Assembly: GCF_000212815.1 (NCBI RefSeq)
Contig: NZ_GL890986.1
Span: 186,001 to 250,000, forward strand
DNA: 64,000 nt
Reading direction: 5' to 3'
Origin: Streptococcus sanguinis SK49
GTDB lineage: Bacteria > Bacillota > Bacilli > Lactobacillales > Streptococcaceae
Below the pieces are notes generated by a model. That model was not told the origin of the DNA, did not search any database, and saw only the letters and a list, made by a program, of their open reading frames with translations. A program made the position numbers and the translations under genes. Below, one piece after another: positions 26,035 through 36,000 of the stretch. Position 1 is the stretch's first letter, and each line of letters opens with the position of its first letter.

Positions 26035-26722
26035 AGCTATCTCCTTCCAGCGGCACCAGAGTGAAACTACCGCCTTCCTCACCCAAGATAGCAAGATCAG
26101 CATGAATAGCCTTCAGCTTCTGACGCAAATAGGAAATATAAATCCAGACGAAGCCTTCATCCAAATCCTCATCCTCGTCTTTGGACCAAACATGACGGAA
26201 GATTTCCTGAGTGGAAAGACTCTTCTGGGCATTGAGCATAAGAAATTCCATCATTTTAGATTCCTTACCGGCTAGGCGAATAGAATTGGAGCTAATGAGT
26301 TCATGCTCTCCGACATTAAGGCTCGTTTGGCCAATCTGCAGCAAATTGGGGGTAAAAGTCGCTACCCGTCTGGACATGGACCGTAGGCGAGCCAGAAGCT
26401 CTTTCAGAGAGAAGGGCTTGGTCAGATAATCATCTGCACCGGCATCCAGCCCTGTGACCTTGTCATCCACCTCTGACATAGCTGTCAGCATTATGACGTG
26501 GGTCGTATTGCCGGTTTGGCGGATTTCTTTCAATGCTTCAATGCCTGTCTTGACCGGCATCATGATATCCAGAATCATCAAATCATAGGCATTTTCCTTG
26601 GCTAAGTCCACAGCCTCCTGCCCATCAAAGGCTGTATCAACCTGATAGCCTTCACGGGTCATCGCTGTTTCCAAGACGCGGGACAGCTGCTGCTCATCTT
26701 CAGCTAATAAAATCTTCATCAT
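26018..26722 (-). CDS. relR: OmpR-family response regulator RelR-like
   Basis: The 234-residue regulator has a receiver domain (MMKILLAEDEQQ, phosphorylated Asp52 in ILDIMMP, Thr/Lys positions in MLTAMS and DDYLTKPFS) and a winged-helix output domain ending in ISYLRQKLKAI. The ATG at 26722 is the family start; a GTG nine bases earlier is also possible since no strong ribosome-binding site decides. It lies directly downstream of relP and probably controls that operon. Confidence 0.82.
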   Translation of the reverse strand: MMKILLAEDEQQLSRVLETAMTREGYQVDTAFDGQEAVDLAKENAYDLMILDIMMPVKTGIEALKEIRQTGNTTHVIMLTAMSEVDDKVTGLDAGADDYLTKPFSLKELLARLRSMSRRVATFTPNLLQIGQTSLNVGEHELISSNSIRLAGKESKMMEFLMLNAQKSLSTQEIFRHVWSKDEDEDLDEGFVWIYISYLRQKLKAIHADLAILGEEGGSFTLVPLEGDSYVSEA

Positions 26723-26723
26723 C

Positions 26724-27344
26724 TCACTCACTTTCTCGAATCAAATTGCGGATGGTCTGCATGGTCACATCACAGGAAGCCAGCTCATCTGCACAGCGTT
26801 TCAGCTCGCGGACAATCCGCTTGCTGTCTTTAATCTCATGCTTGTACTTCATCTGATGCTCTAAGCTGGCCCAAGAGTCCATAGCAATGGTCCGAAGCTG
26901 GATTTCTACAAAATAGCGACCAGGGTTTTGACCATGACAGTCCTCATAAGGAGTCTCCACCTCTAATATCAAGTGGTAGGAGCGATACCCATTAGGCTTG
27001 GCAGCTCGGATATAGTCCTTTCCCAGAACAATCTCACAGCCCTCCAGCTGACGAAGCACTTCAATGGTCTGATAGATGTCCTCGATAAAACCGCAAACAA
27101 TCCGAATCCCAATCGCATCACGAATTTCTTTCAGGGCTGACTCTGGCACCCTAGGCAGATTCTTGCGTTGACATTTCTCTTCCATACTGGCTGCCTGCTT
27201 AACTCGTGCATTAAAATGCTCAAAAAGCTTCTGCCCTGTTTCCTGCTTGACTCGATCATTTGCCTCTTGAATATGTTGGCTAAGATCATCTAAAATCTTG
27301 GGCAGGTAGACGCCGTATTTCCCATAAATATCTTGCTCTTGCAT
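26724..27344 (-). CDS. relP: Small alarmone synthetase RelP (single-domain GTP pyrophosphokinase)
   Basis: The 206-residue protein contains only a RelA/SpoT synthetase domain: IRDAIGIRIVCGF (near 95), AAKPNGYRSYHLIL (near 135) and VEIQLRTIAMDSWASLEHQMKYK (near 165), with no hydrolase, TGS or ACT domain. It makes (p)ppGpp or pGpp from GTP/GDP. In S. mutans, RelP lies in an operon with the RelRS two-component system and links stress signals to alarmone production; the same gene order is present here. Confidence 0.88.
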   Translation of the reverse strand: MQEQDIYGKYGVYLPKILDDLSQHIQEANDRVKQETGQKLFEHFNARVKQAASMEEKCQRKNLPRVPESALKEIRDAIGIRIVCGFIEDIYQTIEVLRQLEGCEIVLGKDYIRAAKPNGYRSYHLILEVETPYEDCHGQNPGRYFVEIQLRTIAMDSWASLEHQMKYKHEIKDSKRIVRELKRCADELASCDVTMQTIRNLIRESE

Positions 27345-27455
27345 ACAGTTCTCCTACTTTTCTAGCTTATTCTCATTATAGCATAACCATCTGTCTTTTC
27401 TCTATTTTTCCCCTGCTCTTCTTATCTAGCCTACACTCTCTGTCTTAAAAGAAAC

Positions 27456-27489
27456 GAAAAAAGAACCAGTCTTCTAGCCAGTTCCTTTT
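27456..27489 (-). terminator. Intrinsic terminator of greA
   Basis: AAAAAAGAAC (27456-27465) pairs with GTTCCTTTT (27481-27489) with one G-U pair; on the minus strand the stem ends in TTTTTT. Confidence 0.6.
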
Positions 27490-27497
27490 GGTATTTA

Positions 27498-27980
27498 TTA
27501 AACGGTTTTTTCAACCTTGAGAATTTTAACATCGTAACTGCCAACCGGTGTTTCGACTGTTGCAGTATCACCTGTTTTCTTGCCAATCAGAGCTTGACCA
27601 ATCGGGCTTTCATTGGATACCTTACCTGCGAAAGCATCTGCACCAGCAGAACCAACGATAATGTAGACTTCCTCTTCGCTTTCGCCTACTTCTTGAATGG
27701 TAACTGTTTTGCCGATAGCTACCTCGTCCTTGGCTACAGCGTCACTGTTTACAATCTCAGCGTAGCGGATCTTGGTTTCCAGACTAGAAATCTGTCCTTC
27801 CACAAAAGCCTGTTCGTCCTTTGCAGCTTCGTATTCACTGTTTTCTGACAAATCGCCGTAGGAGCGGGCAATCTTAATACGTTCTACCACTTCTGGACGA
27901 CGCACCAATTTCAATTCTTCTAATTCTTTTTCTAGTTTTTCCTTTTCCTCTAGGGTCATAGGATAAGTTTTTTCAGCCAT
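27498..27980 (-). CDS. greA: Transcription elongation factor GreA
   Basis: The 160-residue protein is a full GreA: an N-terminal antiparallel coiled coil with the [15 protein letters not shown] tip loop whose acidic residues reach the RNA polymerase active site, and a C-terminal FKBP-like domain ending [19 protein letters not shown]. It rescues stalled RNA polymerase by stimulating RNA cleavage. The order mltG-greA is the usual one in streptococci. Confidence 0.96.
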   Translation of the reverse strand: MAEKTYPMTLEEKEKLEKELEELKLVRRPEVVERIKIARSYGDLSENSEYEAAKDEQAFVEGQISSLETKIRYAEIVNSDAVAKDEVAIGKTVTIQEVGESEEEVYIIVGSAGADAFAGKVSNESPIGQALIGKKTGDTATVETPVGSYDVKILKVEKTV

Positions 27981-28030
27981 TTTTTCTCTTTTCTTTTATT
28001 TTCTTTTATTTTAAAACTAAAACAAGAGGC

Positions 28031-28107
28031 TGAGACAAGTCTGTATCAGTCCCTTTTTTATATAGCAGGACTGAGAAAGCTAGAACTAAATGCACTAGCT
28101 TTTTCTC
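28031..28107. repeat. Hairpin-rich spacer between mltG and greA
   Basis: GAGAAAGCTAG (28073-28083) pairs with CTAGCTTTTTCTC (28095-28107). Next to it is GAGGCTGAGACAAGTCTGTA with a partner CAGTCC, a segment similar in wording to the terminator at 41000-41043 (GAGACAAATCTGT). It may be a small dispersed streptococcal hairpin repeat or the mltG terminator; no clean T run follows on the minus strand. Confidence 0.4.
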
Positions 28108-28125
28108 GTCTGCAATGATAGCAGT

Positions 28126-29610
28126 CTAATTAGAACTGCTGCTGGATTGAGTGAGCTTGCTATTGACATGCTCCTCAACATTTTTGGCGTGTTCCTCATA
28201 AGTATTGGCGAAGTAAACAGCGCCTGTTTCAACATTTGCCACAAAGTAGAGGTAGTCCGTCTTACTTGGGTTAATGGTAGCTTCCAAAGCTGACAGGCTC
28301 GGACTATCAACTGGCCCAGGCATAAGCCCTTCTTTTTTATAGACATTGAAAGGCGAGTCAATATTGGTATCAATCTCAGCGTCCTCTTTCAGAGTCGTTT
28401 TCTTTCCTAGCTTGCCTTGAGCATAAAGGATAGCAATATTACTCTGAAGCGGCATCGCTTGATTGAGACGATTGTAAAAGACGCTAGCAATATCTTTACG
28501 GTCCTGGTCTGTTGAACCTTCTTTTTCCACCAGAGAAGCAAGTGTCAGAACTTCATTAACCGTTAGGTTCTTCGCTTCGATAGTAGAGTAGTAAGAAGAC
28601 AGATTGGTATTCATTGCGCCCAACATCTGGTCAATCAAGCTTTCCAGATCCGCATCCTCACCATAGTTATAAGTGGCAGGGAAGAGGTAACCTTCTAAGC
28701 GGTACTTGACTCCACTGTCCTTGCTTGGCAATGTCCCCAGCAGCTGTGGATATTTAGCCGCCATCTTGGAAATGAAAGCTTCATCCTGCACCTTAGCTAG
28801 GAAATCGTCCTTACTAAAAGGTGTCTTACTAGTCTTCTTAGAAGTTGCAGCTGCATTAACCGTCACAGCCTCTGCAATCTGCTCCAGTGTATATCCTTCA
28901 GGAATAGTAACCTTACCAACAACTGGTGGTTGCGGCGTTTCTGTTCCACCTTCCTGAAGCTGCCGAGCAATGGTATCTAGATCCATACTCTTCTGGAGAT
29001 TGTAATAGCCGGACTGGTAATTGTTAAAGCTTTTAATCTTAGAATACAGACTAAAAACTTGGGCATTTTTAATCAGCCCCTTTTTCTCAAGGATTTCTCC
29101 AATCTGCTTAGAGCTAGAGCCTTCTGGTACTTCAACCGTCACATATTCTGTTGCGTTTGCATCAACAGGTTTAAGAGCTGAAGATACATAAGTATAGCCG
29201 ACAACTCCTGTAACCACAAGTCCCAGCAGGACAATCAGTAGAACCGTTGTCATAATTCTGCGAGCTAATGTGTTTTGACGTTTTTTCTTGACCGTGTTGT
29301 TGGCTCGATTAGCCCGAGATAAAACCTCATTGGGCTTCTTATCTTCCTCATCCACTCGGCCATAGACCTGAGGGTGAGCCTTTTCATTCTCTGACGTTTT
29401 ATATGTTACATCAACTGAAGCGGGAGTAGTTTCAAAATCCTCATCAAATAATATTTTAGATTGTCTATCTGAATCTTTTACAGATTCAGCTTTGAAATCT
29501 TTTTCACTTTCTGGAGTAAGATTATTTTCACCACTTGCTTCCGCTAAATCTCGTAGAATCTGCTCTCTAAAGCTCAGATTCTTCTCTTTGTCTTGTGATT
29601 TTTCAGTCAA
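28126..29610 (-). CDS. mltG: Endolytic murein transglycosylase MltG
   Basis: The 494-residue protein has a long charged cytoplasmic N-terminus, one membrane helix (about residues 125-150), a LysM-like domain (VEVPEGSSSKQIGEILEKKG) and the YceG catalytic core with LASLVEKEG containing the catalytic Glu, then YNRLNQAMPLQS and PGPVDSPSLSALEA. It cleaves nascent glycan strands at the septum. I chose the TTG at 29610 because GGAGG lies eight bases upstream; ATG codons further up have no such site. The unordered N-terminus is typical of streptococcal MltG. Confidence 0.9.
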   Translation of the reverse strand: MTEKSQDKEKNLSFREQILRDLAEASGENNLTPESEKDFKAESVKDSDRQSKILFDEDFETTPASVDVTYKTSENEKAHPQVYGRVDEEDKKPNEVLSRANRANNTVKKKRQNTLARRIMTTVLLIVLLGLVVTGVVGYTYVSSALKPVDANATEYVTVEVPEGSSSKQIGEILEKKGLIKNAQVFSLYSKIKSFNNYQSGYYNLQKSMDLDTIARQLQEGGTETPQPPVVGKVTIPEGYTLEQIAEAVTVNAAATSKKTSKTPFSKDDFLAKVQDEAFISKMAAKYPQLLGTLPSKDSGVKYRLEGYLFPATYNYGEDADLESLIDQMLGAMNTNLSSYYSTIEAKNLTVNEVLTLASLVEKEGSTDQDRKDIASVFYNRLNQAMPLQSNIAILYAQGKLGKKTTLKEDAEIDTNIDSPFNVYKKEGLMPGPVDSPSLSALEATINPSKTDYLYFVANVETGAVYFANTYEEHAKNVEEHVNSKLTQSSSSSN

Positions 29611-29705
29611 AAATTTGACCTCCTTCATCATAATCCCTAACATTATATCTTAAAAGTCAGATAAATGCAATAAGAGTAGGATTTTCTAGCTTATTATTGG
29701 TTTTT

Positions 29706-30209
29706 TTACAGTTTGAGACTAGGATTTTCCCAGACCATATCAAACCAAGTAGCACCTGCGTAAGTTGATTTTGACAAACCTTCATTTACAAAGGCATGCT
29801 TCTCGTAGTAAGCGATTAGGTAATCATGACAGGTCAAATTGATGCCATGGCGTTCATCTGCTATAGCAATCTCTTTCATAGCTTCCAATAGCATGTGACC
29901 GATCCCCATCCCCTGAGCATCCTTCGAGATAGAGAGGCTGGTCAGAGAGATAAAGCCACCGTCCAGATGACCATAATCTTCAATCTCCTCTGTAAAGGAA
30001 ATATCATTTAAATAACGTTCTGGATGTACAGGTCCCTCCAGATAGCCCAAAATCTTACCGTCCTTTTCCGCCACCAAAAAAGTCGAAGATAGGGTTTGGA
30101 TATGTGCTTCTATACTTTCGCGGCTAACAGCCTCCTCTGGACCGAAATTTTCCAATTCGATAGCATAAATGGCGTCTAAGTCAGCCATTTGAGCTTGACG
30201 GATAATCAT
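29706..30209 (-). CDS. GNAT acetyltransferase, first of two sibling copies
   Basis: The 167-residue protein has the GNAT acetyl-CoA site QGMGIGHMLLEAMK near residue 100 and ends in the shared motif FDMVWENP. It is closely similar to the following upstream gene over its full length (shared INLTCHD..I.YYE and GATW..MVWENP), so the pair arose by tandem duplication. The start ATG overlaps the sibling's TGA by one base, with AAGGAG upstream. Substrate unknown. Confidence 0.82.
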   Translation of the reverse strand: MIIRQAQMADLDAIYAIELENFGPEEAVSRESIEAHIQTLSSTFLVAEKDGKILGYLEGPVHPERYLNDISFTEEIEDYGHLDGGFISLTSLSISKDAQGMGIGHMLLEAMKEIAIADERHGINLTCHDYLIAYYEKHAFVNEGLSKSTYAGATWFDMVWENPSLKL

Positions 30210-30721
30210 CACTTCTCCTTAAAATTGGGATTTTCCCACACCATATCAGACCAGACAGCTCCACCATGAGTTGAATCAGAAATCCCTTCATGGACGAAAC
30301 CATTCATCTCATAATAAGGTATCAGCTCATCATGACAAGTTAGGCTAATGCCCTGTCGATTTTGCTGAACAGCTATCTCCTTGAGAGCTGCAAGCAACAA
30401 GGTTCCGACCCCCTGTCTCTGAAAATCCGGATGGACGGACAGTCTTTGGACAGCAATAAAGCCACCTTCTGGAGGATTAGCACCCACCTTGCTAAAGAGA
30501 TCATCTGTCAGATATCGCGCCTGAATAGCTGGTCCAACAATATAGCCCGCCAGCTGACCATGCAGCTCTGCTAGCAAAAAAGTATCTGGAATCTTCTCAA
30601 TCCGCTCTTTGAGAACTTCTGAACTGGCTGCTTCTGCTGCTGGAAAATTCAGATGCTCGATTGCAAGAATTTCCTCCCAGTCGCTCAAGTCAGCCTGTCT
30701 GATTCGAATTGGTGCTTCCAT
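30209..30721 (-). CDS. GNAT acetyltransferase, second of two sibling copies
   Basis: The 170-residue protein has the acetyl-CoA site FQRQGVGTLLLAALK near residue 105 and a C-terminal SDMVWENP motif shared with its neighbour. It starts 12 bases after the murC stop with GGAGG seven bases before the ATG. The position after murC and before mltG is conserved in streptococci, but the acetylated substrate is not known. Confidence 0.82.
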   Translation of the reverse strand: MEAPIRIRQADLSDWEEILAIEHLNFPAAEAASSEVLKERIEKIPDTFLLAELHGQLAGYIVGPAIQARYLTDDLFSKVGANPPEGGFIAVQRLSVHPDFQRQGVGTLLLAALKEIAVQQNRQGISLTCHDELIPYYEMNGFVHEGISDSTHGGAVWSDMVWENPNFKEK

Positions 30722-30732
30722 CAAGTCTCCTC

Positions 30733-32067
30733 CTACTGAACGTTGCTGGTCAGATTGGACAGGAGACGTTCAAAGGAATATTCATAGGTCTGGATGTCAC
30801 CAGCTCCCATAAAGACGTAGACTGCATTATCGTGGTCAAGAAGCGGAGAAACATTATCCACGTCAATGACCTTGGCCCGCTTCACAATCTTTTCAGCCAA
30901 ATCTTCGACCTTGACATCGCCATTGTCCACCTCACGTGCAGATCCGTAAATCTGAGCTAAATAGACTGAGTCAGCCTGATTGAGGGCTTCCGCAAATTCG
31001 TCCAAGAGAGCAATGGTCCGAGTGAAGGTATGCGGCTGGAAGATCGCCACGATTTCCTTGCTTGGATACTTCTGACGAGCTGCATCCAGAGTCGCGATAA
31101 TTTCCGTTGGATGGTGAGCAAAGTCATCAATAATAACTGTTTCGTTAACAATCTTTTCAGTAAAGCGGCGCTTAACCCCGCCAAAGGTCTTGAGATGTTC
31201 CCGTACTAGATTCAGATCAAGACCTGCAGTATACAAGAGGCCGATTACTGCTGTCGCATTCATAATGTTGTGGCGGCCAAAGCTTGGAATCTGGAACTCA
31301 CCCAGCTCTTGCCCGCGGAAAGAAACTTTAAAGCCTGAACCGCTGGTGGAACGCAAGAGGTCGTGAGCGACAAAGTCATTGCCCTCTTCCTTGAAGCCAT
31401 AGTAGTAAATCGGAGCCTTGGACGTAATCTGGCGCAGCTGCTCATCTTCTCCATAAATGAAAAGCCCTTTGGTAATCTGCTTGGCATAGTCATTGAAAGC
31501 GTTAAAGACATCTTCTAGGCTCGTGAAATAATCCGGATGGTCAAAGTCGATATTGGTAATGATTGAATATTCCGGATGATAGGGCATGAAATGACGCTCG
31601 TACTCGTCTGACTCAAAGACAAAATACTTGGCATTGGCAGAACCACGGCCTGTACCGTCCCCAATCAGATAGCTAGTATCCGTGATATTAGACAGAACGT
31701 GGGAAAGAATACCCGTTGTAGAAGTCTTCCCATGGGCACCAGCCACTCCCAAGCTAACAAAGTCACGCATGAAGCTGCCTAAAAACTCATGGTAGCGTTT
31801 ATAGCTGATACCGTTTGCGTCTGCATAGGCAATTTCTACATTGTTATCTGGACGAAAGGCATTGCCGGCAATGATTTCGAAGTCTGGCTGGATATTCTTT
31901 TCATCAAAAGGCAGGATGGAAATGCCAGCCTGCTCCAGACCGCGCTGAGTGAAATAATATTTATCAACATCACTGCCCTGAACCTTATGGCCCATCTGGT
32001 GCAGCATCAAAGCCAAAGCGCTCATACCAGAGCCCTTAATCCCGATAAAATGATAGGTTTTCGTCAT
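30733..32067 (-). CDS. murC: UDP-N-acetylmuramate-L-alanine ligase
   Basis: The 444-residue ligase has the UDP-binding opening [18 protein letters not shown], the ATP loop [13 protein letters not shown] (near residue 108), a [11 protein letters not shown] metal region, and [10 protein letters not shown] in the C-terminal domain. It adds L-alanine to UDP-MurNAc in peptidoglycan synthesis. Upstream is a 280-base structured spacer, so expression may be controlled at RNA level. Confidence 0.95.
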   Translation of the reverse strand: MTKTYHFIGIKGSGMSALALMLHQMGHKVQGSDVDKYYFTQRGLEQAGISILPFDEKNIQPDFEIIAGNAFRPDNNVEIAYADANGISYKRYHEFLGSFMRDFVSLGVAGAHGKTSTTGILSHVLSNITDTSYLIGDGTGRGSANAKYFVFESDEYERHFMPYHPEYSIITNIDFDHPDYFTSLEDVFNAFNDYAKQITKGLFIYGEDEQLRQITSKAPIYYYGFKEEGNDFVAHDLLRSTSGSGFKVSFRGQELGEFQIPSFGRHNIMNATAVIGLLYTAGLDLNLVREHLKTFGGVKRRFTEKIVNETVIIDDFAHHPTEIIATLDAARQKYPSKEIVAIFQPHTFTRTIALLDEFAEALNQADSVYLAQIYGSAREVDNGDVKVEDLAEKIVKRAKVIDVDNVSPLLDHDNAVYVFMGAGDIQTYEYSFERLLSNLTSNVQ

Positions 32068-32347
32068 GATTACTCCTTAAGATACAAGGCCATAAAAGCA
32101 AGTCCAAAGAGGAAAATCTCCGCAGATCCTCATCAGCCCGCAAGGATTTCCTTTCTTTACAAACTTTTAGGCACCACCAAAACACCAAAGAAGCCGGACC
32201 AATCAGTAAGTCCCAGCTTCCATCATCGGTCTTCTTCAACCGATGATGGATGTTATATGCAGATAGATTTTACATTTACATAATCAAACAGCAATTTCCT
32301 TTATACACCAGAAAATTGCAGGCAGAAAAGGATCAAGCAAGCCAGCT
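32068..32347 (-). promoter_or_regulatory. Structured spacer upstream of murC, possible regulatory leader
   Basis: This stretch holds no convincing gene. On the minus strand three strong hairpins follow each other: CCATCATCGGT with ACCGATGATGG (32220-32249), GAAGC-GGGAC with GTCC-GCTTC (about 32186-32219), and AAAGGAAATC with GATTTTCCTCTTT (about 32110-32157), the last with an alternative inner ATCCT/AGGAT stem. The murC ribosome-binding site AAGGAG follows. A 67-codon frame at 32036-32239 has no ribosome-binding site and unusual composition, so I do not call it a gene. Confidence 0.45.
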
Positions 32348-33010
32348 TTATTCGCTGTCCAAGCCTGTCAAATTCAGCTCTTGAGCCTTGGAATGTTTCA
32401 ACTGCTCCTCCTTAGCCCTATCCTGATTATAGATCTGACTGGTTTTTAAAAAATCATAATTGTTCTTCTTAGGCTTTTCTTCCGGCTCCTGTGGCTGAGG
32501 GCTGCTATACTCAGGCTGAATATCTGCCAAAATATAGTTTTCCTGCCGAAGCCTGTCGCCAAACTTCGTAAATTCGCCCGATGTACTCTTTTGAAAAGGG
32601 GCTGTTGGCTTCGGTCTTTCCGTATTAGAAGCTGTCGGAAGCTTTCTATTGCGGACCTTAGTCGGAAGGTCGCTGGTCAGATAAGACGCTGAGCGCTTTT
32701 TTTTCAAATCTGCCCGAGCTTCCTCGCGTGCCTGCTCAGCATAACGAATGGCCGGATCTTTCTTATCAATCGGCTTTTTAAAATCTTTGAAAGCAGACTG
32801 CTTTTGCAGCGGTCTTCTGATAGCCTGACTGGCAGCGATGGGAGCATGCCTGCTGGAGTCCACGATCGGCATCCATTCCAAATAATTACGGTCTGTATAG
32901 TCTCCGGTAATGTTGCTAATGAGATCCAGTTCGTCATAAAGATTCATATGCGGCATTTCTGTCAGCATGATTTCATCATCTGACACCAGAGGAAATTGTT
33001 TATCAGTCAT
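32348..33010 (-). CDS. Conserved hypothetical protein, mostly disordered
   Basis: The 220-residue protein has no membrane segment and no enzyme motif. An acidic N-terminus (SDDEIMLTEMPHMNLYDELDLISNITGDYTDRNYLEW) is followed by a basic, low-complexity middle (PIDKKDPAIRYAEQAREEARADLKKKR) and a Pro/Gln/Lys-rich tail. It lies between the SNF2 helicase and murC, a place where other streptococci also have an uncharacterised gene. The start has AAAGGA upstream. Function unknown. Confidence 0.75.
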   Translation of the reverse strand: MTDKQFPLVSDDEIMLTEMPHMNLYDELDLISNITGDYTDRNYLEWMPIVDSSRHAPIAASQAIRRPLQKQSAFKDFKKPIDKKDPAIRYAEQAREEARADLKKKRSASYLTSDLPTKVRNRKLPTASNTERPKPTAPFQKSTSGEFTKFGDRLRQENYILADIQPEYSSPQPQEPEEKPKKNNYDFLKTSQIYNQDRAKEEQLKHSKAQELNLTGLDSE

Positions 33011-33064
33011 ATCTTTTTCCTTTCAACCCTTCATTATTATAAACTATTCAGGCTATTTTTCAAG

Positions 33065-36000
33065 CTATTCTGCCGAAATTCCTAGAATTTCTCGAATTTC
33101 CTCCACAGAGAGACTGGATTTGGCTTCTGCTCCGTCAAGAATAGTCGAAACCAGATTGCGCTTGCTCTCCTGCAGCTCCTGTATTTTCTCCTCAATCGTA
33201 CCCCGTGTAATCATCCGATAGACTTCGACATTGCGCTCCTGACCGATACGGTGGGCACGGCCAATGGCCTGGGCCTCAACCGCTGGATTCCACCAGAGAT
33301 CGACCAAGATGACTGTGTCTGCACCAGTCAGATTGAGACCGACACCTCCAGCCTTTAGAGAAATCAGAAAGGCTGATCGCTGGCCGTCATTGAAGGCAGT
33401 TGTCATGTCCTGACGCTCCTTGGCTGGAGTAGAGCCTGTAATCTTAAAGGACTCCATGCCCATCTTGTCCAGCTCACTCTCGATAATATCCAGCATACCA
33501 CGAAATTGTGAAAATATGAGGACACGACGATTACCATCTTGTATCTGTTCAAGTAATTCCCGCAAACTTTCCAGCTTACCGCTCTCGCCCTCGTAATCTT
33601 CCATAAACAGCTTCGGAGTATCACAGATCTGACGGAGACGCATAAGACCTGACAGAATCTCTATCTTGCTGCGGTTGATTTCATCTTCTGTCGCATGGAT
33701 AATTCTGTCCTGCATTTGTTTGAGCAGAGCCAGATAAATAGTCTTCTGGCTATCTGCCAATTCATTGCGATAGGCAACTTCAATCAAATCAGGCAGTTCC
33801 TGCAGCACATCTTCTTTCTTGCGCCGCATGACAAATGGTTTGATATAGCGAGCGACTTTCTCAGCCGGCAGTTTTAAAAATTCCTTTTTGCTTGGCAAAA
33901 GTCCTGGCATGACAATCTGGAAAATAGACCAAAGTTCTCCCAGATTATTCTCAATCGGCGTCCCAGAAAGGGCATAGGTATGCTCCACTTCAAAATCCCG
34001 CAAATACTGGGCAATCTTGGTCTGGTCATTCTTCATGACCTGAGCCTCATCCAAAATCAGATACTGGAAGTGGTTATCCTTGTATTCTTCCACATCCTGC
34101 CTGAAAGAAGCATAGCTGGTAATGGTAATCTGATGCTTCTGCGCAATCAGCTCATCACGAACATTTTTCAGACCATACACCACCGCCACATCCAAATGCG
34201 GAGCAAATTTAGCGAACTCATCGCTCCAGTTGTAAATCAGGCTGGATGGCGCCAAGATTAAGACTTTCTTAGAGTCATCTATACGCGAACTCAGAAAAGA
34301 AATCGTCTGCAGGGTCTTTCCCAGCCCCATATCGTCAGCCAAGATGCCACCGAAGCCATACTTATCCAGCATGGATAGCCACTTGACACCCGTCTCTTGA
34401 TAATCCCGAAGGTCAGCCTTGACTTGCAGCTTGGGAAGAGGAAATTCCTCAGGGTGAGTCAGGTCAAAGGCTAGCTGCTGCACATCTTTTGAAAACTGTA
34501 CTCTATCCTTGCCCTTGAAAAACTCTGCCAGTTGGTAAGCTGCCAGACTGCTGGTCTGAATGAAGCCATTTTTAGTCCGCTTACTCCGCAGCTGCTGCAA
34601 AGTCCGACTCATCTCCTTGGTCTCTTCATCGAAAATCAAGACTTGCCCAGACTTACTGATAAAGAAGTCCTGCTCCTTAAAGAGCGAATCAAGAACTGCG
34701 TCAATCTCTGACTGCGCAATGCCAGCAAAATCGAAACCAACATCTAAGAGGCCGCCCTTCATCTTGACAGAGATCCTTGGACTTTCTGTCTGTGCCAGTG
34801 CCTCTAACTCTTCTGTCATGCTAACACGGCCCAAAGCCTCAAAATTGGGAATGACTTCTGAGAAGAAATGATAAATTTCTTCCGGCTTCAGAGGCGGCCG
34901 CTGGCTGTAAAAGTCTGCCACAAAACCTGCCTGCAGCATTTGCTTAAAGACTTGCTGCTCATGCTCAAAATTACCCGCAAAAGGCAGACGTTCCAAATCT
35001 TTGCGAGTCGTCACTTTCCTGTCTCCATAGTCAAAGACAGTGTCCAAAATCAGACGCTTGTCAGGACCGATGTCAAAGTCAAACTTGGCTGTAAAGTCAT
35101 GAATCATCATACTTTCAGGTGCTTCTACCCGACCAACCTTTTTAAACTCAGACAAACTGGAAGCCAGCTTCGTTCTCTCTGACAAGTCGAATTGCAGGCG
35201 CTTCAACCGATCATGCTCTATAGGCAACTCCCGTAAAGCCTTCATCAGTCTAATCTGCTGGGGATTTAGCTGGTAGAAAGTATCTCCATAAAAGATAAAC
35301 TGGCCATCATAAAGCATCTTATAATTTTTCTCAGCAATGACTAGCTCAAAATGCTCTTCATGCTCTTCCACTTGGAAAGTAAAAACTTCTGCCTCTTCAT
35401 GTAAATCTTGGAAAAAGACTTCACTGTAGTCATAGAGGCTGTACTCTAAGCGGAAAGAAGACAGATTCATCAGGAAGATAACTCCCTCTTCAAAGATACT
35501 AGCCGGGAAGAAAAGATTGCGCCCAGCATTTGGGAAAATCAAAGAAGAATCTTGCCCCTGATAGTCAGACACTAGTCCCTGCAGGAAAACGAGCAAATCT
35601 TGACTGGCTTCATCAAAATCCTCCAAATGAATAGCCTCATAGTAACTCTTACCAATCTGATAATGCCCGCCCTTTTCCAAGGTCCGAAGGAAGGAAAGAA
35701 CGTCTCGGACAACATAAGAGCGCTCGTCCGGCAAGCGACTGATCCGAAGACTCCAAAGAAACTGTCCAGTATAAGAATCCTCCTGTCCCGTAGCCGAAAG
35801 CTCATAACACACTTGTTTTTCGGATATTTTCGGCAATATCTCATCCAAAAACAAACTCCCGAAAGAAACTAACTTTTGTGTTTCCTGGCTAGTTATCTCT
35901 TCTTCTTCCAAACTCTTTAGTACATCTTTCCCAGATGGAGCATTTTTCAGATAATACTCCAAGGCTGCCAGATGGGCACAATATTTTTTCTTCTGGAAAA

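Noticed and set aside
32036..32239. 67-codon frame in the murC leader
   Set aside because: Contains many Trp/Cys/Leu, no ribosome-binding site, and covers conserved hairpins; more likely non-coding.
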